From positions 295,975 to 359,974 of the forward strand of contig CAJTMG010000001.1 in NCBI GenBank assembly GCA_910577405.1: DNA of 64,000 bases. The letters run 5' to 3'. The notes under the pieces are model-generated. The model was not told the origin of the DNA. It searched no databases and was given only the letters and a program-made list of their open reading frames with translations. The position numbers were made by a program, and so were the translations under genes. Positions 7,375-16,092 of this stretch are shown here, piece after piece (position 1 is the stretch's first letter; each line of letters opens with the position of its first letter). The stretch is from an uncultured Oscillibacter sp. (GTDB lineage: Bacteria; Bacillota; Clostridia; Oscillospirales; Oscillospiraceae).

Positions 7375-8418
7375 ATGAAGAAGAAACTGCTTGCACTGAT
7401 TCTGGCGCTGGCGCTGTCCGTGAGCCTGACCGCCTGCGGAGGCGATACCGTAAAGGATGACACATCCGGAGACAGCGCCCAGACCGAAGACCAGACCCCG
7501 GCCGGTGACGAGACCTCCGGCGGCGACGAGACTCCCGCAGACGGCCCCATCTACAAGGTGGGCATTTCCCAGTATGTCACCCATGACGCTCTGGACGCCG
7601 CAACCAAGGGATTCCAGGACGCGCTGAATGAACTGCTGCCGGGACAGGTAGAATTCGATTACCAGAACGCCGCCGAGGATACCGCCACCTGCGCCACCAT
7701 TGCCAACGGTTTTGTAGCCGACGGCGTGGACCTGATTATGGCCAACGCTACCCCCGCTCTTCAGGCCGCCGCCGCCGCTACCGGTGATATCCCCATTCTG
7801 GGCACCTCTGTCACCGAGTACGGCGTGGCGTTCAATATCGAGAACTTCTCCGGCACCGTGGGCGGCAACGTCTCCGGCACCTCCGACCTGGCGCCCCTGG
7901 ACCAGCAGGCGGAAATGATTAAGGAATGGTATCCCGACGCCAAGACCGTGGGCCTGCTGTACTGCTCCAACGAGTCCAACAGTCAGTATCAGGTGGACAC
8001 CGTGCAGGATTATCTGGAGGGCCTGGGCTATACCTGCACCCAGTACGCCTTCGCGGATTCCAACGACATTGCCGCCGTCTGCCAGAACGCCGCGGACAGC
8101 AGCGACGTGCTCTATATCCCCACCGATAACTCTGCGGCCTCCAACAAGGGCGTGATCGACAATATCTGCCACGGCAATATTCCCGTGTTCTGCGGCGAGG
8201 AAGGCATCTGCGCTGGCTGCGGCGTGGCTACCCTCTCCATCAGCTATTACGATATCGGCTACAAGACCGGTGAAATGGCCGCGGACATCCTGGCAAACGG
8301 CGCGGATATCTCCACCATGGCCATTGAGTACGCGCCGGAGTTCGTGAAGAAGTACAACGAAGCCTCCTGCGCCGCTCTGGAAATCACGCCTCCCGAGGGT
8401 TATGTAGCCATCGGCTGA
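7375..8418 (+). CDS. ABC transporter substrate-binding lipoprotein (ABC_sub_bind/TrpX-like family), 347 aa
   Basis: A lipoprotein signal peptide with lipobox LTAC (Cys about 21) is followed by a low-complexity acidic Thr/Asp/Gly linker (about 24-58). The periplasmic-binding-type domain then begins YKVGISQYVTHDALD. The fold and the phrases ANATPALQAAAAAT and PVFCGEEGICAGCG resemble the PF04392 family, whose studied members include the tryptophan-binding TrpX of streptococci. The ATG at 7375 is preferred over the TTG at 7366 because GAGGAG (7359-7364) is 10 bases from it. It is the first structural gene after the attenuator, followed by a permease and an ATPase. Substrate inference from the leader is an aromatic amino acid, most likely Phe or Tyr. 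Confidence 0.85.
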   Translation: MKKKLLALILALALSVSLTACGGDTVKDDTSGDSAQTEDQTPAGDETSGGDETPADGPIYKVGISQYVTHDALDAATKGFQDALNELLPGQVEFDYQNAAEDTATCATIANGFVADGVDLIMANATPALQAAAAATGDIPILGTSVTEYGVAFNIENFSGTVGGNVSGTSDLAPLDQQAEMIKEWYPDAKTVGLLYCSNESNSQYQVDTVQDYLEGLGYTCTQYAFADSNDIAAVCQNAADSSDVLYIPTDNSAASNKGVIDNICHGNIPVFCGEEGICAGCGVATLSISYYDIGYKTGEMAADILANGADISTMAIEYAPEFVKKYNEASCAALEITPPEGYVAIG

Positions 8419-8505
8419 GCGGTTTTTTCCGGGGACCTGCCGGGCGCGGTTCCGCATACCAGGGACCACGCCCCGGTTCCCGTCAATTCTCCAAGTTCCC
8501 GGCGC

Positions 8506-8571
8506 AATGAGGGATTAGGAATTGGAAATTGACAGCGGGTCCAGAAAAATTCCTAATTCCTAACTCCTCAT
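8506..8571 (+). repeat. imperfect palindrome between binding-protein and permease genes
   Basis: A 25-base arm starting AATGAGGGATTAGGAATT is matched by the reverse complement of the arm ending AACTCCTCATT, with about 21 of 25 positions agreeing. It would fold into a long hairpin in the mRNA of the ABC operon. It has the look of a dispersed palindromic repeat (REP-like). A plausible effect is to protect or terminate the upstream mRNA so that the binding protein is made in excess over the permease (inference). Confidence 0.55.
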
Positions 8572-8603
8572 TCCACATTCGATCGGAAAGGTTGCTGACA
8601 ATT

Positions 8604-9557
8604 ATGATCAATTTCATCAGCGCATTGCCTGGAGCCGTTTCCCAAGGGCTGATCTGGGGAATTATGGCCATCGGCGTATATATTACCTACAAGATTCTCG
8701 ATATCGCGGACCTGACGGTGGACGGCTCCTTCTGCACAGGAGGCGCGGCGTTTGTGATGCTCTACGGAAACGGCGTGAATATCTGGCTGGCACTTCTGGC
8801 GGCGCTGCTGGCGGGGATGCTGGCGGGACTGGCTACCGGTATTCTCCATACGGCCTGCGGCATCCCGGCGATTCTGGCGGGCATTCTGACGCAGTTGGGA
8901 CTCTGGTCCATCAATCTGGCCATTATGGGGATGAAGGCCAATGTCGCCATCAACGTGACAGACAAGGAGAATCTGGACGGCCTGCTGGTCTCCCTCCGCT
9001 TTGTGCAGGACGTAGCCAAGGGAGTCCGGCCCTTCTACCGGCACCCGATTCTGGTCGTGGGCCTGTTTACCGCCGCTATGATCGGTATCCTCTATTGGTT
9101 CTTTGGCACAGAACTGGGAGCGGCACTCCGGGCAACAGGCGCGAATCCCAATATGGCCCGGGCGCAGGGCATCAACACCGACACCGGGAAAGTCCTGGGG
9201 CTGGTGATTTCCAACGGTATGGTCGCCTTGTCCGGAGCGCTTCTGAGCCAGTACCAAAGCTTCGCGGACTCCAGCATGGGCAAGGGCGCAATCGTCATCG
9301 GACTGGCCGCTGTGATCATCGGGCAGGTGGTTTTTGGGAAAATCTTCCGGAATTTCGCCTTTAAGCTGCTGGCGGTCTCATTGGGCGCTATCATCTATTA
9401 TGTGGTGATTCAGGCGGTGGTGAGCCTCAGCAATATCAACACAAACTATCTGAAGCTGATCTCCGCCGTGATTGTGGCTGTCTTCCTGACAATTCCCTAT
9501 TGGAAGGGAAAATATTTTACCAAAACCACGCACAAGGGAGGAACCGTTCATGCTTGA
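8604..9557 (+). CDS. ABC transporter permease (BPD_transp_2 type), 317 aa
   Basis: A polytopic inner-membrane permease of the branched-chain/ribose-type superfamily. It shows the typical DIADLTVDGSF segment after the first helix and about eight to ten hydrophobic stretches. The start ATG at 8604 is chosen at MINFISALPGAVSQG with GGAAAGG upstream; a longer frame from 8529 reads through the palindromic repeat and is unlikely. The stop overlaps the start of the ATPase gene by 8 bases. In streptococci the same gene order is called trpXYZ. Confidence 0.9.
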   Translation: MINFISALPGAVSQGLIWGIMAIGVYITYKILDIADLTVDGSFCTGGAAFVMLYGNGVNIWLALLAALLAGMLAGLATGILHTACGIPAILAGILTQLGLWSINLAIMGMKANVAINVTDKENLDGLLVSLRFVQDVAKGVRPFYRHPILVVGLFTAAMIGILYWFFGTELGAALRATGANPNMARAQGINTDTGKVLGLVISNGMVALSGALLSQYQSFADSSMGKGAIVIGLAAVIIGQVVFGKIFRNFAFKLLAVSLGAIIYYVVIQAVVSLSNINTNYLKLISAVIVAVFLTIPYWKGKYFTKTTHKGGTVHA

Positions 9558-10344
9558 AATCAAGGAAATCTGGAAGACCTTCAACGCCGGGACGGTGAAC
9601 GAAAAACAGGCTCTCCGGGGCGTCAGTCTGACTTTGAACGAGGGCGATTTCTGCACGGTGATCGGCGGAAACGGCGCGGGCAAGTCCACCATGCTGAACG
9701 CCGTAGCGGGCACCTGGGCGGTGGACAGCGGGACCATTTCCATCGGCGGCGTGAACGTGACCCATCTGCCGGAGCATAAGCGGGCCAAATACATCGGGCG
9801 GGTGTTTCAGGACCCCATGATGGGCACCGCGCCATCTATGCAGATCATTGAGAATCTGGCTCTCGCTGCACGCCGTGGTCAGCGCCGGGGCCTGAAATGG
9901 AGCATAACCAAGGAAGAAAAAGTCCGGTATCAGGAAATGCTCCAGGGGCTGGATCTGGGCCTGGAGGACCGGCTGAGCAGCAAGGTGGGCCTGCTCTCCG
10001 GCGGGCAGCGGCAGGCGCTCACACTGCTGATGGCCTCACTGAAACGCCCCAGGCTGCTCCTGCTGGACGAACACACCGCCGCCCTGGACCCCAAAACCGC
10101 CGCGAAAGTCCTGGACCTCTCGGACCGTATCGTATCAGAAAGCGGCCTGACGACAATGATGGTCACCCATAATATGCGGGACGCCATCCAGCATGGAAAC
10201 CGGCTGATTATGATGTACAACGGCAGGATTGCCATCGACGTGTCCGGCGAGGAAAAGAAGAAGCTCACCGTCCATCAGCTTCTGGACCTGTTCAGCAAAG
10301 TCAGCGGTTCCAACGAGGCCGACGACAAGCTGCTTCTCTCCTGA
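9550..10344 (+). CDS. ABC transporter ATP-binding protein (264 aa)
   Basis: A complete ABC ATPase. It has Walker A GGNGAGKST (about residue 39), the Q-loop in GRVFQDPMMG, the signature LSGGQRQALTLLMA, Walker B LLLLDEHTAALDP and the H-loop in MVTHNM. It energises the permease encoded just upstream, with which it overlaps by 8 bases. The AAARRGQRRGLKWS insertion is typical of ATPases paired with PF04392-type binding proteins. The gene is followed by two repeat-type terminator hairpins. Confidence 0.93.
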   Translation: MLEIKEIWKTFNAGTVNEKQALRGVSLTLNEGDFCTVIGGNGAGKSTMLNAVAGTWAVDSGTISIGGVNVTHLPEHKRAKYIGRVFQDPMMGTAPSMQIIENLALAARRGQRRGLKWSITKEEKVRYQEMLQGLDLGLEDRLSSKVGLLSGGQRQALTLLMASLKRPRLLLLDEHTAALDPKTAAKVLDLSDRIVSESGLTTMMVTHNMRDAIQHGNRLIMMYNGRIAIDVSGEEKKKLTVHQLLDLFSKVSGSNEADDKLLLS

Positions 10345-10384
10345 CCAGCCAAAAGAAGCGGAAGCCCACAAATCAGCTTTATCA

Positions 10385-10424
10385 AAAAGAGACGTGCCGG
10401 CAAAGGAACCGGTACGCCTCTTTT
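10385..10424. terminator. terminator hairpin, copy 1 of a repeated element
   Basis: AAAAGAGACGTGCCGG pairs with CCGGTACGCCTCTTTT around an 8-base loop, with A-tract and T-tract at the two ends, so it could work in both directions. It belongs to the same sequence family as the hairpins at 10458-10502 and 24398-24439. Confidence 0.8.
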
Positions 10425-10457
10425 CTCTTTTGCAGCGCCCCAGTCCGGTTTCCAATG

Positions 10458-10502
10458 AAAAAGAGGCGTACCAGCGAAAGAAAACCGGTACGTCTCTTTT
10501 TT
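10458..10502. terminator. terminator hairpin, copy 2 of a repeated element
   Basis: AAAAAGAGGCGTACC is the 5' arm and GGTACGTCTCTTTTTT the 3' arm. Flanking A and T runs make it bidirectional, so it can end both the ABC operon (plus strand) and the glycogen operon (minus strand, ending at 10533). Confidence 0.85.
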
Positions 10503-10532
10503 CATCTTCAAAGCTGCTGTGCAGGGGTTCTC

Positions 10533-12974
10533 TTACCGGTGAGGCACGTGCCAGATATTTTCGGCATACTGCGCAATGGCACGGTCAGCGGCAAAGATCC
10601 CGCTGCGGGCGATATTGTGCAGGCTCATCCGGTTCCACTTGATGGTGTCGGCGTAGGTTTCAGCCATCCGGCGTTCGGCGTCGCAATAGCTGTCGAAATC
10701 GGCCAGAAGCAGGTACTCATCGGCGGGACTGCCTCCCACGCCCAGAAGCAGGCGCTGATAGAGGTCGTCGTAGCTCACGCCGTCCCGGAAGCCGTTCCGG
10801 AGCGCGTCCATGGCCCGGCGGAGCTTGGGGTTCTGATTGTAGATTCTCTGAGGCACATAGCCATCCCGCTTGGTCTGCACCACTTCATCCGCGTGGAGGC
10901 CGAAGAGGAACATATTCTCGTCACCCAGAACCTCGTGCATTTCCACATTCGCGCCGTCCAGGGTGCCGATGGTCAGGGCTCCGTTCATCATGAATTTCAT
11001 ATTGCCGGTGCCGCTGGCTTCTTTACCGGCGGTAGAAATCTGCTGGCTGACCTCGCTGGCCGGCATCAGGATTTCCGCCAGGGAGACCCGGTAGTTCTCC
11101 AGGAAGACCACCTGCAGCTTATCCTTGCAGACGGGATCATGGGCAATCTGGTCTGCCAGGGAGTTGATCAGGTGGATGATCCGCTTGGCGACCTCGTAGC
11201 CCGGAGCGGCCTTTGCGCCAAAGAGGAACGCCCGGGGCTGGGTGATGCAGTTGGGATCATCCTGGAGCTGCTGATAGAGGGAGATGATATGCAGGACGTT
11301 CAGCAGCTGCCGCTTGTACTCATGGAGCCGCTTGGACTGGACGTCAAAAATCGCGTCGGGGTTCAGAATCACGCCCCGGCTCTTTTTTGCGTGGGCCACG
11401 AACGCCATCTTGTTCTCATGCTTGATCTCCGCCAGACGCTTCAGGACCGTGGTATCATCGGCATAACCGTCCAGCTTCTGGAGCACGGAGGCGTCCGCAA
11501 GGTAAGCGTCGCCGCCGGTAAGGTCTTTAATCAGGCTGTCCAGACCGGGGTTGATTTCGCTGAGCCAGCGCCGGTGGTCGATGCCGTTGGTAACGTTCTG
11601 GAATTTCCGGGGTTCCATATTGCAGGCGTCCCGGAACACGTCGTTGCGCAGGATGTCGGAGTGCAGCGCGCTGACGCCATTGACCGCCATGCCGCCCGCG
11701 ATGCAGAGATTGGCCATCCGGATTTCGCCGTCCCAGATAATGGCCATATTCTTGGTCTTATTGGGATCATGATAAAACGCCTCGATTTTCTTCTGCCAGC
11801 GGCTGGAAATCTCCTGAATAATCTGGTAAATCCGGGGCAGGCGGCGTTCCATCAGGGTCTGGGGCCAGCGTTCCAGAGCCTCGGCGAGAACGGTATGGTT
11901 GGTGTACGCCACGGCCTGGGTGGTAATGCTCCACGCTTCGTCCCAATCCATGCCGGTATCATCGATAAAAATCCGCATCAGCTCGGGAATGACCAGCGTC
12001 GGATGGGTATCGTTGATCTGAATGACGTTCTTCTCATGGAAGTTCTTCAGCGTCCCGTAAGTGTCCAGATGCTTGGCGGTAATGGACTGAATGGTAGCAG
12101 AAACCAGGAAATATTGCTGTTTCAGCCGGAGAGACTTCCCCTCCATATGATTGTCTTCGGGATAGAGGACCTTAGCGATTGCCTCGGTCATAGCCTTTTC
12201 CTCCACGGCCTTGAGGTACTCGCCCCGGCCAAAGAGGTTCATATCAATCGCCTTGGTCGGGCGGGCGTCCCAGAGCCGGAGGACGTTCACATGATCCGTC
12301 CCGTAACCGGCGATCTCCATATCATAGGGCACGGCCTGCACCACGGTAGCGTCCTCGTTGACGGTATGCAGATACCCATCGGCCCAGAACTCCCGGACCG
12401 TGCCGCCGAAGGAGACCTGCTGTGCCTCGGCGGGCTTGGGGAGCAGCCAGGCAGCGCCCAGGTCCTTCCAATGGTCGGGGAGCTCCACCTGCTGGCCCTC
12501 CACGATTTTCTGCTTGAACAGACCCAGCTCGTAGCAGATTGAGTAGCCGGTAGCGGGAATCTCCAGGGTGGTCATGGAATCCAGATAGCAAGCCGCCAGC
12601 CGTCCAAGACCGCCGTTGCCCAGCGCCGCGTCAGGTTCCACCTCGAAGATATCCCCCGCCTTGAATCCCAGCGTTTCCAGTGCCTCCTTGAGCTGCGGGA
12701 GCACCCCAAGGTTATATGCGTTCTTCATCAGGCTCCGGCCCATCAGGAATTCCATGGACAGGTAATGCACCTGCTTCTTTTTGCTCTGACGGGTCTGCTT
12801 CCGGGTCTCCACCTCCCGCCGGGCCATCACATCCCGGAGAACCAGCGCGCTGGCCCGCATCATCTCGCCGTCCGTCGCCTCCTCGGGAGCCTTGCCGAAA
12901 TTCGTCATCAGCTTCGCAGTCAGCGCTTCCTCCAGAGCTTTTGTTGTAAATGCTGCTGTCATTGTGTCTAACAC
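10533..12974 (-). CDS. glgP: glycogen/starch/maltodextrin phosphorylase
   Basis: 813 aa, GT35 family; releases glucose-1-phosphate from alpha-1,4-glucan using pyridoxal phosphate. The PLP-lysine region EASGTGNMKFMMNG and TIGTLDGANVEM are intact, as are QINDTHPTLVIPELMR and the N-terminal EFLMGRSLMKN. The length fits the family. It is the last gene of the glgBCDAP operon, 48 bases after glgA. Placing the degrading enzyme with the synthetic genes lets storage and recovery be controlled together. Confidence 0.97.
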   Translation of the reverse strand: MLDTMTAAFTTKALEEALTAKLMTNFGKAPEEATDGEMMRASALVLRDVMARREVETRKQTRQSKKKQVHYLSMEFLMGRSLMKNAYNLGVLPQLKEALETLGFKAGDIFEVEPDAALGNGGLGRLAACYLDSMTTLEIPATGYSICYELGLFKQKIVEGQQVELPDHWKDLGAAWLLPKPAEAQQVSFGGTVREFWADGYLHTVNEDATVVQAVPYDMEIAGYGTDHVNVLRLWDARPTKAIDMNLFGRGEYLKAVEEKAMTEAIAKVLYPEDNHMEGKSLRLKQQYFLVSATIQSITAKHLDTYGTLKNFHEKNVIQINDTHPTLVIPELMRIFIDDTGMDWDEAWSITTQAVAYTNHTVLAEALERWPQTLMERRLPRIYQIIQEISSRWQKKIEAFYHDPNKTKNMAIIWDGEIRMANLCIAGGMAVNGVSALHSDILRNDVFRDACNMEPRKFQNVTNGIDHRRWLSEINPGLDSLIKDLTGGDAYLADASVLQKLDGYADDTTVLKRLAEIKHENKMAFVAHAKKSRGVILNPDAIFDVQSKRLHEYKRQLLNVLHIISLYQQLQDDPNCITQPRAFLFGAKAAPGYEVAKRIIHLINSLADQIAHDPVCKDKLQVVFLENYRVSLAEILMPASEVSQQISTAGKEASGTGNMKFMMNGALTIGTLDGANVEMHEVLGDENMFLFGLHADEVVQTKRDGYVPQRIYNQNPKLRRAMDALRNGFRDGVSYDDLYQRLLLGVGGSPADEYLLLADFDSYCDAERRMAETYADTIKWNRMSLHNIARSGIFAADRAIAQYAENIWHVPHR

Positions 12975-13022
12975 CTTCCGCCCGTAAGCGGTTCCTTTCC
13001 TTAGCCTTCTTGCCGGAGACGA

Positions 13023-14825
13023 TTAAGCCTCTTCCGTCTTCTTCGATGATTTCCGGGGTTTCTTTTCTGCCTTTTCCTTCTTCTCAGCCTTCTTTTCGGC
13101 TTTTTTGACAGTCTTCTTTTCGCCCTTCTTTGCCTTTGCGGTCTTCTTTTCCGTTTCCTTTTCCTCAGCCGCTTCTTTCACAGGAGCAGGTTCCGCAGCC
13201 GCTTCTTCCACGGGAGCAGGTTCCGCGGCCGCTTCTTTCACGGGAGCAGGTTCCGCAGCCGCTTCCTCCACGGGAGCAGGTTCCGCAGCCGCTTCCTCAA
13301 CAGGCGTCTCTGCGGCGGTCTCATCAAAAGGGTGAGCGTCCTCTGTACGGTCGTCCATAGCGCGGCTGGTATTCTTACGGACAGGCCACTCGATACCGGT
13401 GATATTGGAGTAAATGCGCAGGTACTCGCGAGCGCTTCTGGCCCAACTGAAATCACCGGCCATAGCGCGCTGACGCAGCCGAGCGAAGACGTCGGGGTAA
13501 TCCTTATAGAGGTAGACGGCCTCGCGGATCACATGGAGCATATCGCCGCTGGAGTAATTGGCGAAGGAGAAGCCGTTGCCCGCGTCGCGCCAGGACTCGC
13601 AGGGCTGGACGGTATCCCGCAGGCCGCCGGTCTCCCGCACGATGGGCACGGTGCCGTAACGCATGGCGATCATCTGGCTCAGACCGCAGGGTTCGCTCTT
13701 GGAGGGCATGAGGAACAGGTCCGCGCCGGCGTAAATAGCCATGGAGAGATTTTCGTTGTAATCCAGGTTGATGGACATCCGGCCGGGGTACTGCTGAGCG
13801 GCCCAGTGGAAGAATTCCTCATAACGCTGGTCGCCGGTACCCAGGACCACAAGCTGCATGGGGAGCTCCATCATATCATGAATGACCTCGCAGATCAGAT
13901 CCAGGCCCTTATGGGACACCAGGCGGGTCACCATAGCAACGACGGGGGTATGAGGCTCCTCCCGCAGGCCGGTCATCTTTTGCAGCTCCGCCTTATCCGT
14001 CGCCTTGCCAGCCAGGTCCGCAGCGGAGAAGTTGCTGTGAATCCGGGGATCGGAAGCGGGGTCATAGAGCTTCATGTCGATGCCGTTGAGCACGCCGGAG
14101 AGCTTATTGGAGCACTGGCGCATGATACTCTCCATCCGATGGGCGAAGTAGGGCATTTTCAGCTCGTTGGCGTAGGTAGGAGAGACCGCGTTCACGGCGT
14201 CGGCACAGAGGATCGCGCCCTTGAGCAGATTCACGTCGCCGTCCATCAGCAGCGTGCCGTCCTTGACCCAGCCGCTGTCCAGGCCGAAGAGGTCCCCCAG
14301 CACGGCGGCGTTGTAACGGCCCTGATACTCGATATTGTGGATGGTCAGGACGGTTTTGATACTGCGGTACCGGTCCTCCCGCACGCCGTCGTCCTTCAGG
14401 TAAACGGGCACCAGTGCGGCCTGCCAGTCATTGCAGTGAATCACGTCGGGCCAGAACTTCATATGGTCCAGCATCCGCACCACGGCCCGGGAGAAAAAGC
14501 CGAAGCGCTCGCCATCGTCCATCTGTCCGTAAAGGTCGCCGCGGTTGAAGTACTGCTCGTTGTCCAGGAAGTACCAGGTCACGCCGTCCTGCTCCAGGGA
14601 GAACAGCCCGCAGTAGCTATGCCGCCACGCCAGGTCCACATAGTCATAGCAAAGGAAATTCAGCTTATCGCCGTACTTCGCCCGCACCCGGTCATAAAGC
14701 GGCAGGACCACGGCGACCTCCGCGCCCTGTTCCGCCAGCGCCGGGGGGAGGGAACCGGCCACATCCGCGAGACCGCCGGTTTTACAAAACGGGACGGCCT
14801 CACTGGTTACGTACAAAATCTTCAT
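13023..14825 (-). CDS. glgA: glycogen synthase with repetitive charged C-terminal tail (600 aa)
   Basis: GT5 glycogen synthase using ADP-glucose. The N-terminal KTGGLADVAGSLP is the ADP-glucose/acceptor motif, and SEPCGLSQMIAMRYGT lies in the C-terminal Rossmann domain. The core ends near residue 489, about the normal family length. It is followed by 111 extra residues (encoded at 13026-13358): tandem decapeptides of the type EEAAAEPAPV, then a Lys-rich segment (KKAEKKAEKKEKAEKKPRKS) resembling histone-H1-like tails. The start at 14825 follows AAAGGAGAAAGAGT; a frame beginning 18 codons upstream is less likely. The tail is unusual for GlgA, and its role is unknown. Confidence 0.95.
   Translation of the reverse strand: MKILYVTSEAVPFCKTGGLADVAGSLPPALAEQGAEVAVVLPLYDRVRAKYGDKLNFLCYDYVDLAWRHSYCGLFSLEQDGVTWYFLDNEQYFNRGDLYGQMDDGERFGFFSRAVVRMLDHMKFWPDVIHCNDWQAALVPVYLKDDGVREDRYRSIKTVLTIHNIEYQGRYNAAVLGDLFGLDSGWVKDGTLLMDGDVNLLKGAILCADAVNAVSPTYANELKMPYFAHRMESIMRQCSNKLSGVLNGIDMKLYDPASDPRIHSNFSAADLAGKATDKAELQKMTGLREEPHTPVVAMVTRLVSHKGLDLICEVIHDMMELPMQLVVLGTGDQRYEEFFHWAAQQYPGRMSINLDYNENLSMAIYAGADLFLMPSKSEPCGLSQMIAMRYGTVPIVRETGGLRDTVQPCESWRDAGNGFSFANYSSGDMLHVIREAVYLYKDYPDVFARLRQRAMAGDFSWARSAREYLRIYSNITGIEWPVRKNTSRAMDDRTEDAHPFDETAAETPVEEAAAEPAPVEEAAAEPAPVKEAAAEPAPVEEAAAEPAPVKEAAEEKETEKKTAKAKKGEKKTVKKAEKKAEKKEKAEKKPRKSSKKTEEA
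13171..13290 (-). repeat. four tandem 30-bp units inside glgA
   Basis: Four consecutive 30-base units (13171, 13201, 13231 and 13261) differ at a few positions and encode (V/E/K)EAAAEPAP-type decapeptides in the GlgA tail. A partial unit follows at 13291. The array is in frame and prone to slippage or recombination, so its length may vary between strains. Confidence 0.9.
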
Positions 14826-14979
14826 ACTCTTTCTCCTTTTCATACTCTTCCCCATACAGGAAAGCTCTTTCAGGAACACCGCAAGAACGGTATTTTTATA
14901 TTATACCAAAAAAAGGGCCCCCGGTCAATCTGCCATTCAATCATAAAAGGGAGACGCGAACGCCCCCCTTTTATTGAAT

Positions 14980-16092
14980 TTACACCTTGCTGCCCTTTGC
15001 CAGAACGATGGGATAGGTAGCATGACCCATCAGCGTCCTGCCCTCGAGAATCTCCACATCCTTATCAGTAATGATATAGGTAAGCCGGGCATTCTTCCGG
15101 ATCAGGCTGTCCTTGAAGATTACGCAGTTCCGGACCACGGCCCCGGCCTCCACGGTGACGCCCGGGAAGAGAATGGAGTTTTCCACTATGCCCTCGATGG
15201 AGCATCCGTCGCCGATCAGGGAGTTGATGCACTTGCCGTCGGAGCCAAGGTAGGAGGAGCTGAGGTCGGCGTTCTTGGCCCGGATGGGACGCTGGGCGCA
15301 GAAGAGGTCCGCCCGGATGGAGGGTTCCAGGAGCTGCATACTGCGGTCGTAGTATTCCTGGACGGAACGAATCTGCGCGGCGTAGCCCTTCCAGATATAG
15401 CTCTGAATTTTCAGGCTGCCCTTTTTCGCCTGGAGCACGTCGCCCCGCCAGCTGATCTGGTCCTTGGCGGCGCAGTCGTCCACCAGCTCCAGAAGCAGTT
15501 TCTTGGAGACCACGTAGGTGCCCAGACCCCGCAGGCCCCGGGGAGAGTGAAGATTATAGAAGACCTCCGTCACCCGTCCGGAGTCGCCGATCTGGAAATA
15601 GATGCCGTCCTCGGTCATAAAGCTGTCGTTGGCGCACACCACGGTGATATCCGCGCCGGACTTGACATGATTTTCATAAACGTCAGCGATGGGCAGATTG
15701 GCAACCAGGTCACCGTCCATCATCACGACGTAATCCTGCCGGATGCCCTCCAGGTAGGACCGCACGCCGTGAAGGGCCTCGATATGTCCCCGGTAAGGCA
15801 TTGCGCCCCAATCCTGCTGATAGTTAAAGGGAGGCAGGAGCCGCAGGCCGCCCCGTTTCCGGCTCAAATCCCAGTCTTTTCCGGTGCCCAGATGGTCCAA
15901 CAGGCTCTGATACTGCCCATGGAGGACGATCCCCACATCGGTGACATTGGCATTCACCAGATTGGAAAGCGCGAAGTCCACCGCCCGGAAGCGGCCTCCG
16001 AAGGGGATGGAGGAAGCGGAGCGCATAGAAACCAGCTCCTGCAAATTCCCGCGCCGTTCGTAAGCGAAAATAATACCATGCAGTCCGTTCAT
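14980..16092 (-). CDS. glgD: glucose-1-phosphate adenylyltransferase subunit GlgD
   Basis: 370 aa, the GlgC-like partner subunit typical of Firmicutes. It keeps the nucleotidyltransferase fold and the C-terminal left-handed beta-helix. The N-terminus reads MNGLHGIIFAYERRGN instead of the GGxGxRL catalytic loop, as expected for the modulatory subunit. The ATG overlaps the glgC stop (ATGA), so the two subunits are made together. A gap of about 150 bases separates it from glgA. Confidence 0.93.
   Translation of the reverse strand: MNGLHGIIFAYERRGNLQELVSMRSASSIPFGGRFRAVDFALSNLVNANVTDVGIVLHGQYQSLLDHLGTGKDWDLSRKRGGLRLLPPFNYQQDWGAMPYRGHIEALHGVRSYLEGIRQDYVVMMDGDLVANLPIADVYENHVKSGADITVVCANDSFMTEDGIYFQIGDSGRVTEVFYNLHSPRGLRGLGTYVVSKKLLLELVDDCAAKDQISWRGDVLQAKKGSLKIQSYIWKGYAAQIRSVQEYYDRSMQLLEPSIRADLFCAQRPIRAKNADLSSSYLGSDGKCINSLIGDGCSIEGIVENSILFPGVTVEAGAVVRNCVIFKDSLIRKNARLTYIITDKDVEILEGRTLMGHATYPIVLAKGSKV

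Noticed and set aside
10455..12542. A long open frame on the strand opposite glgP (about 695 codons), with similar antisense frames opposite glgA, glgB, pyrG, rqcH and others
   Set aside because: These are by-products of the GC-rich third positions on the coding strand; the real genes have domain motifs and ribosome sites and the antisense frames do not.
13171..13290. Regular 30-bp repeats considered as a CRISPR array
   Set aside because: The units are contiguous with no spacers, are in frame in glgA and encode a protein linker; the 39-bp and 27-bp arrays are the same kind of coding repeat.
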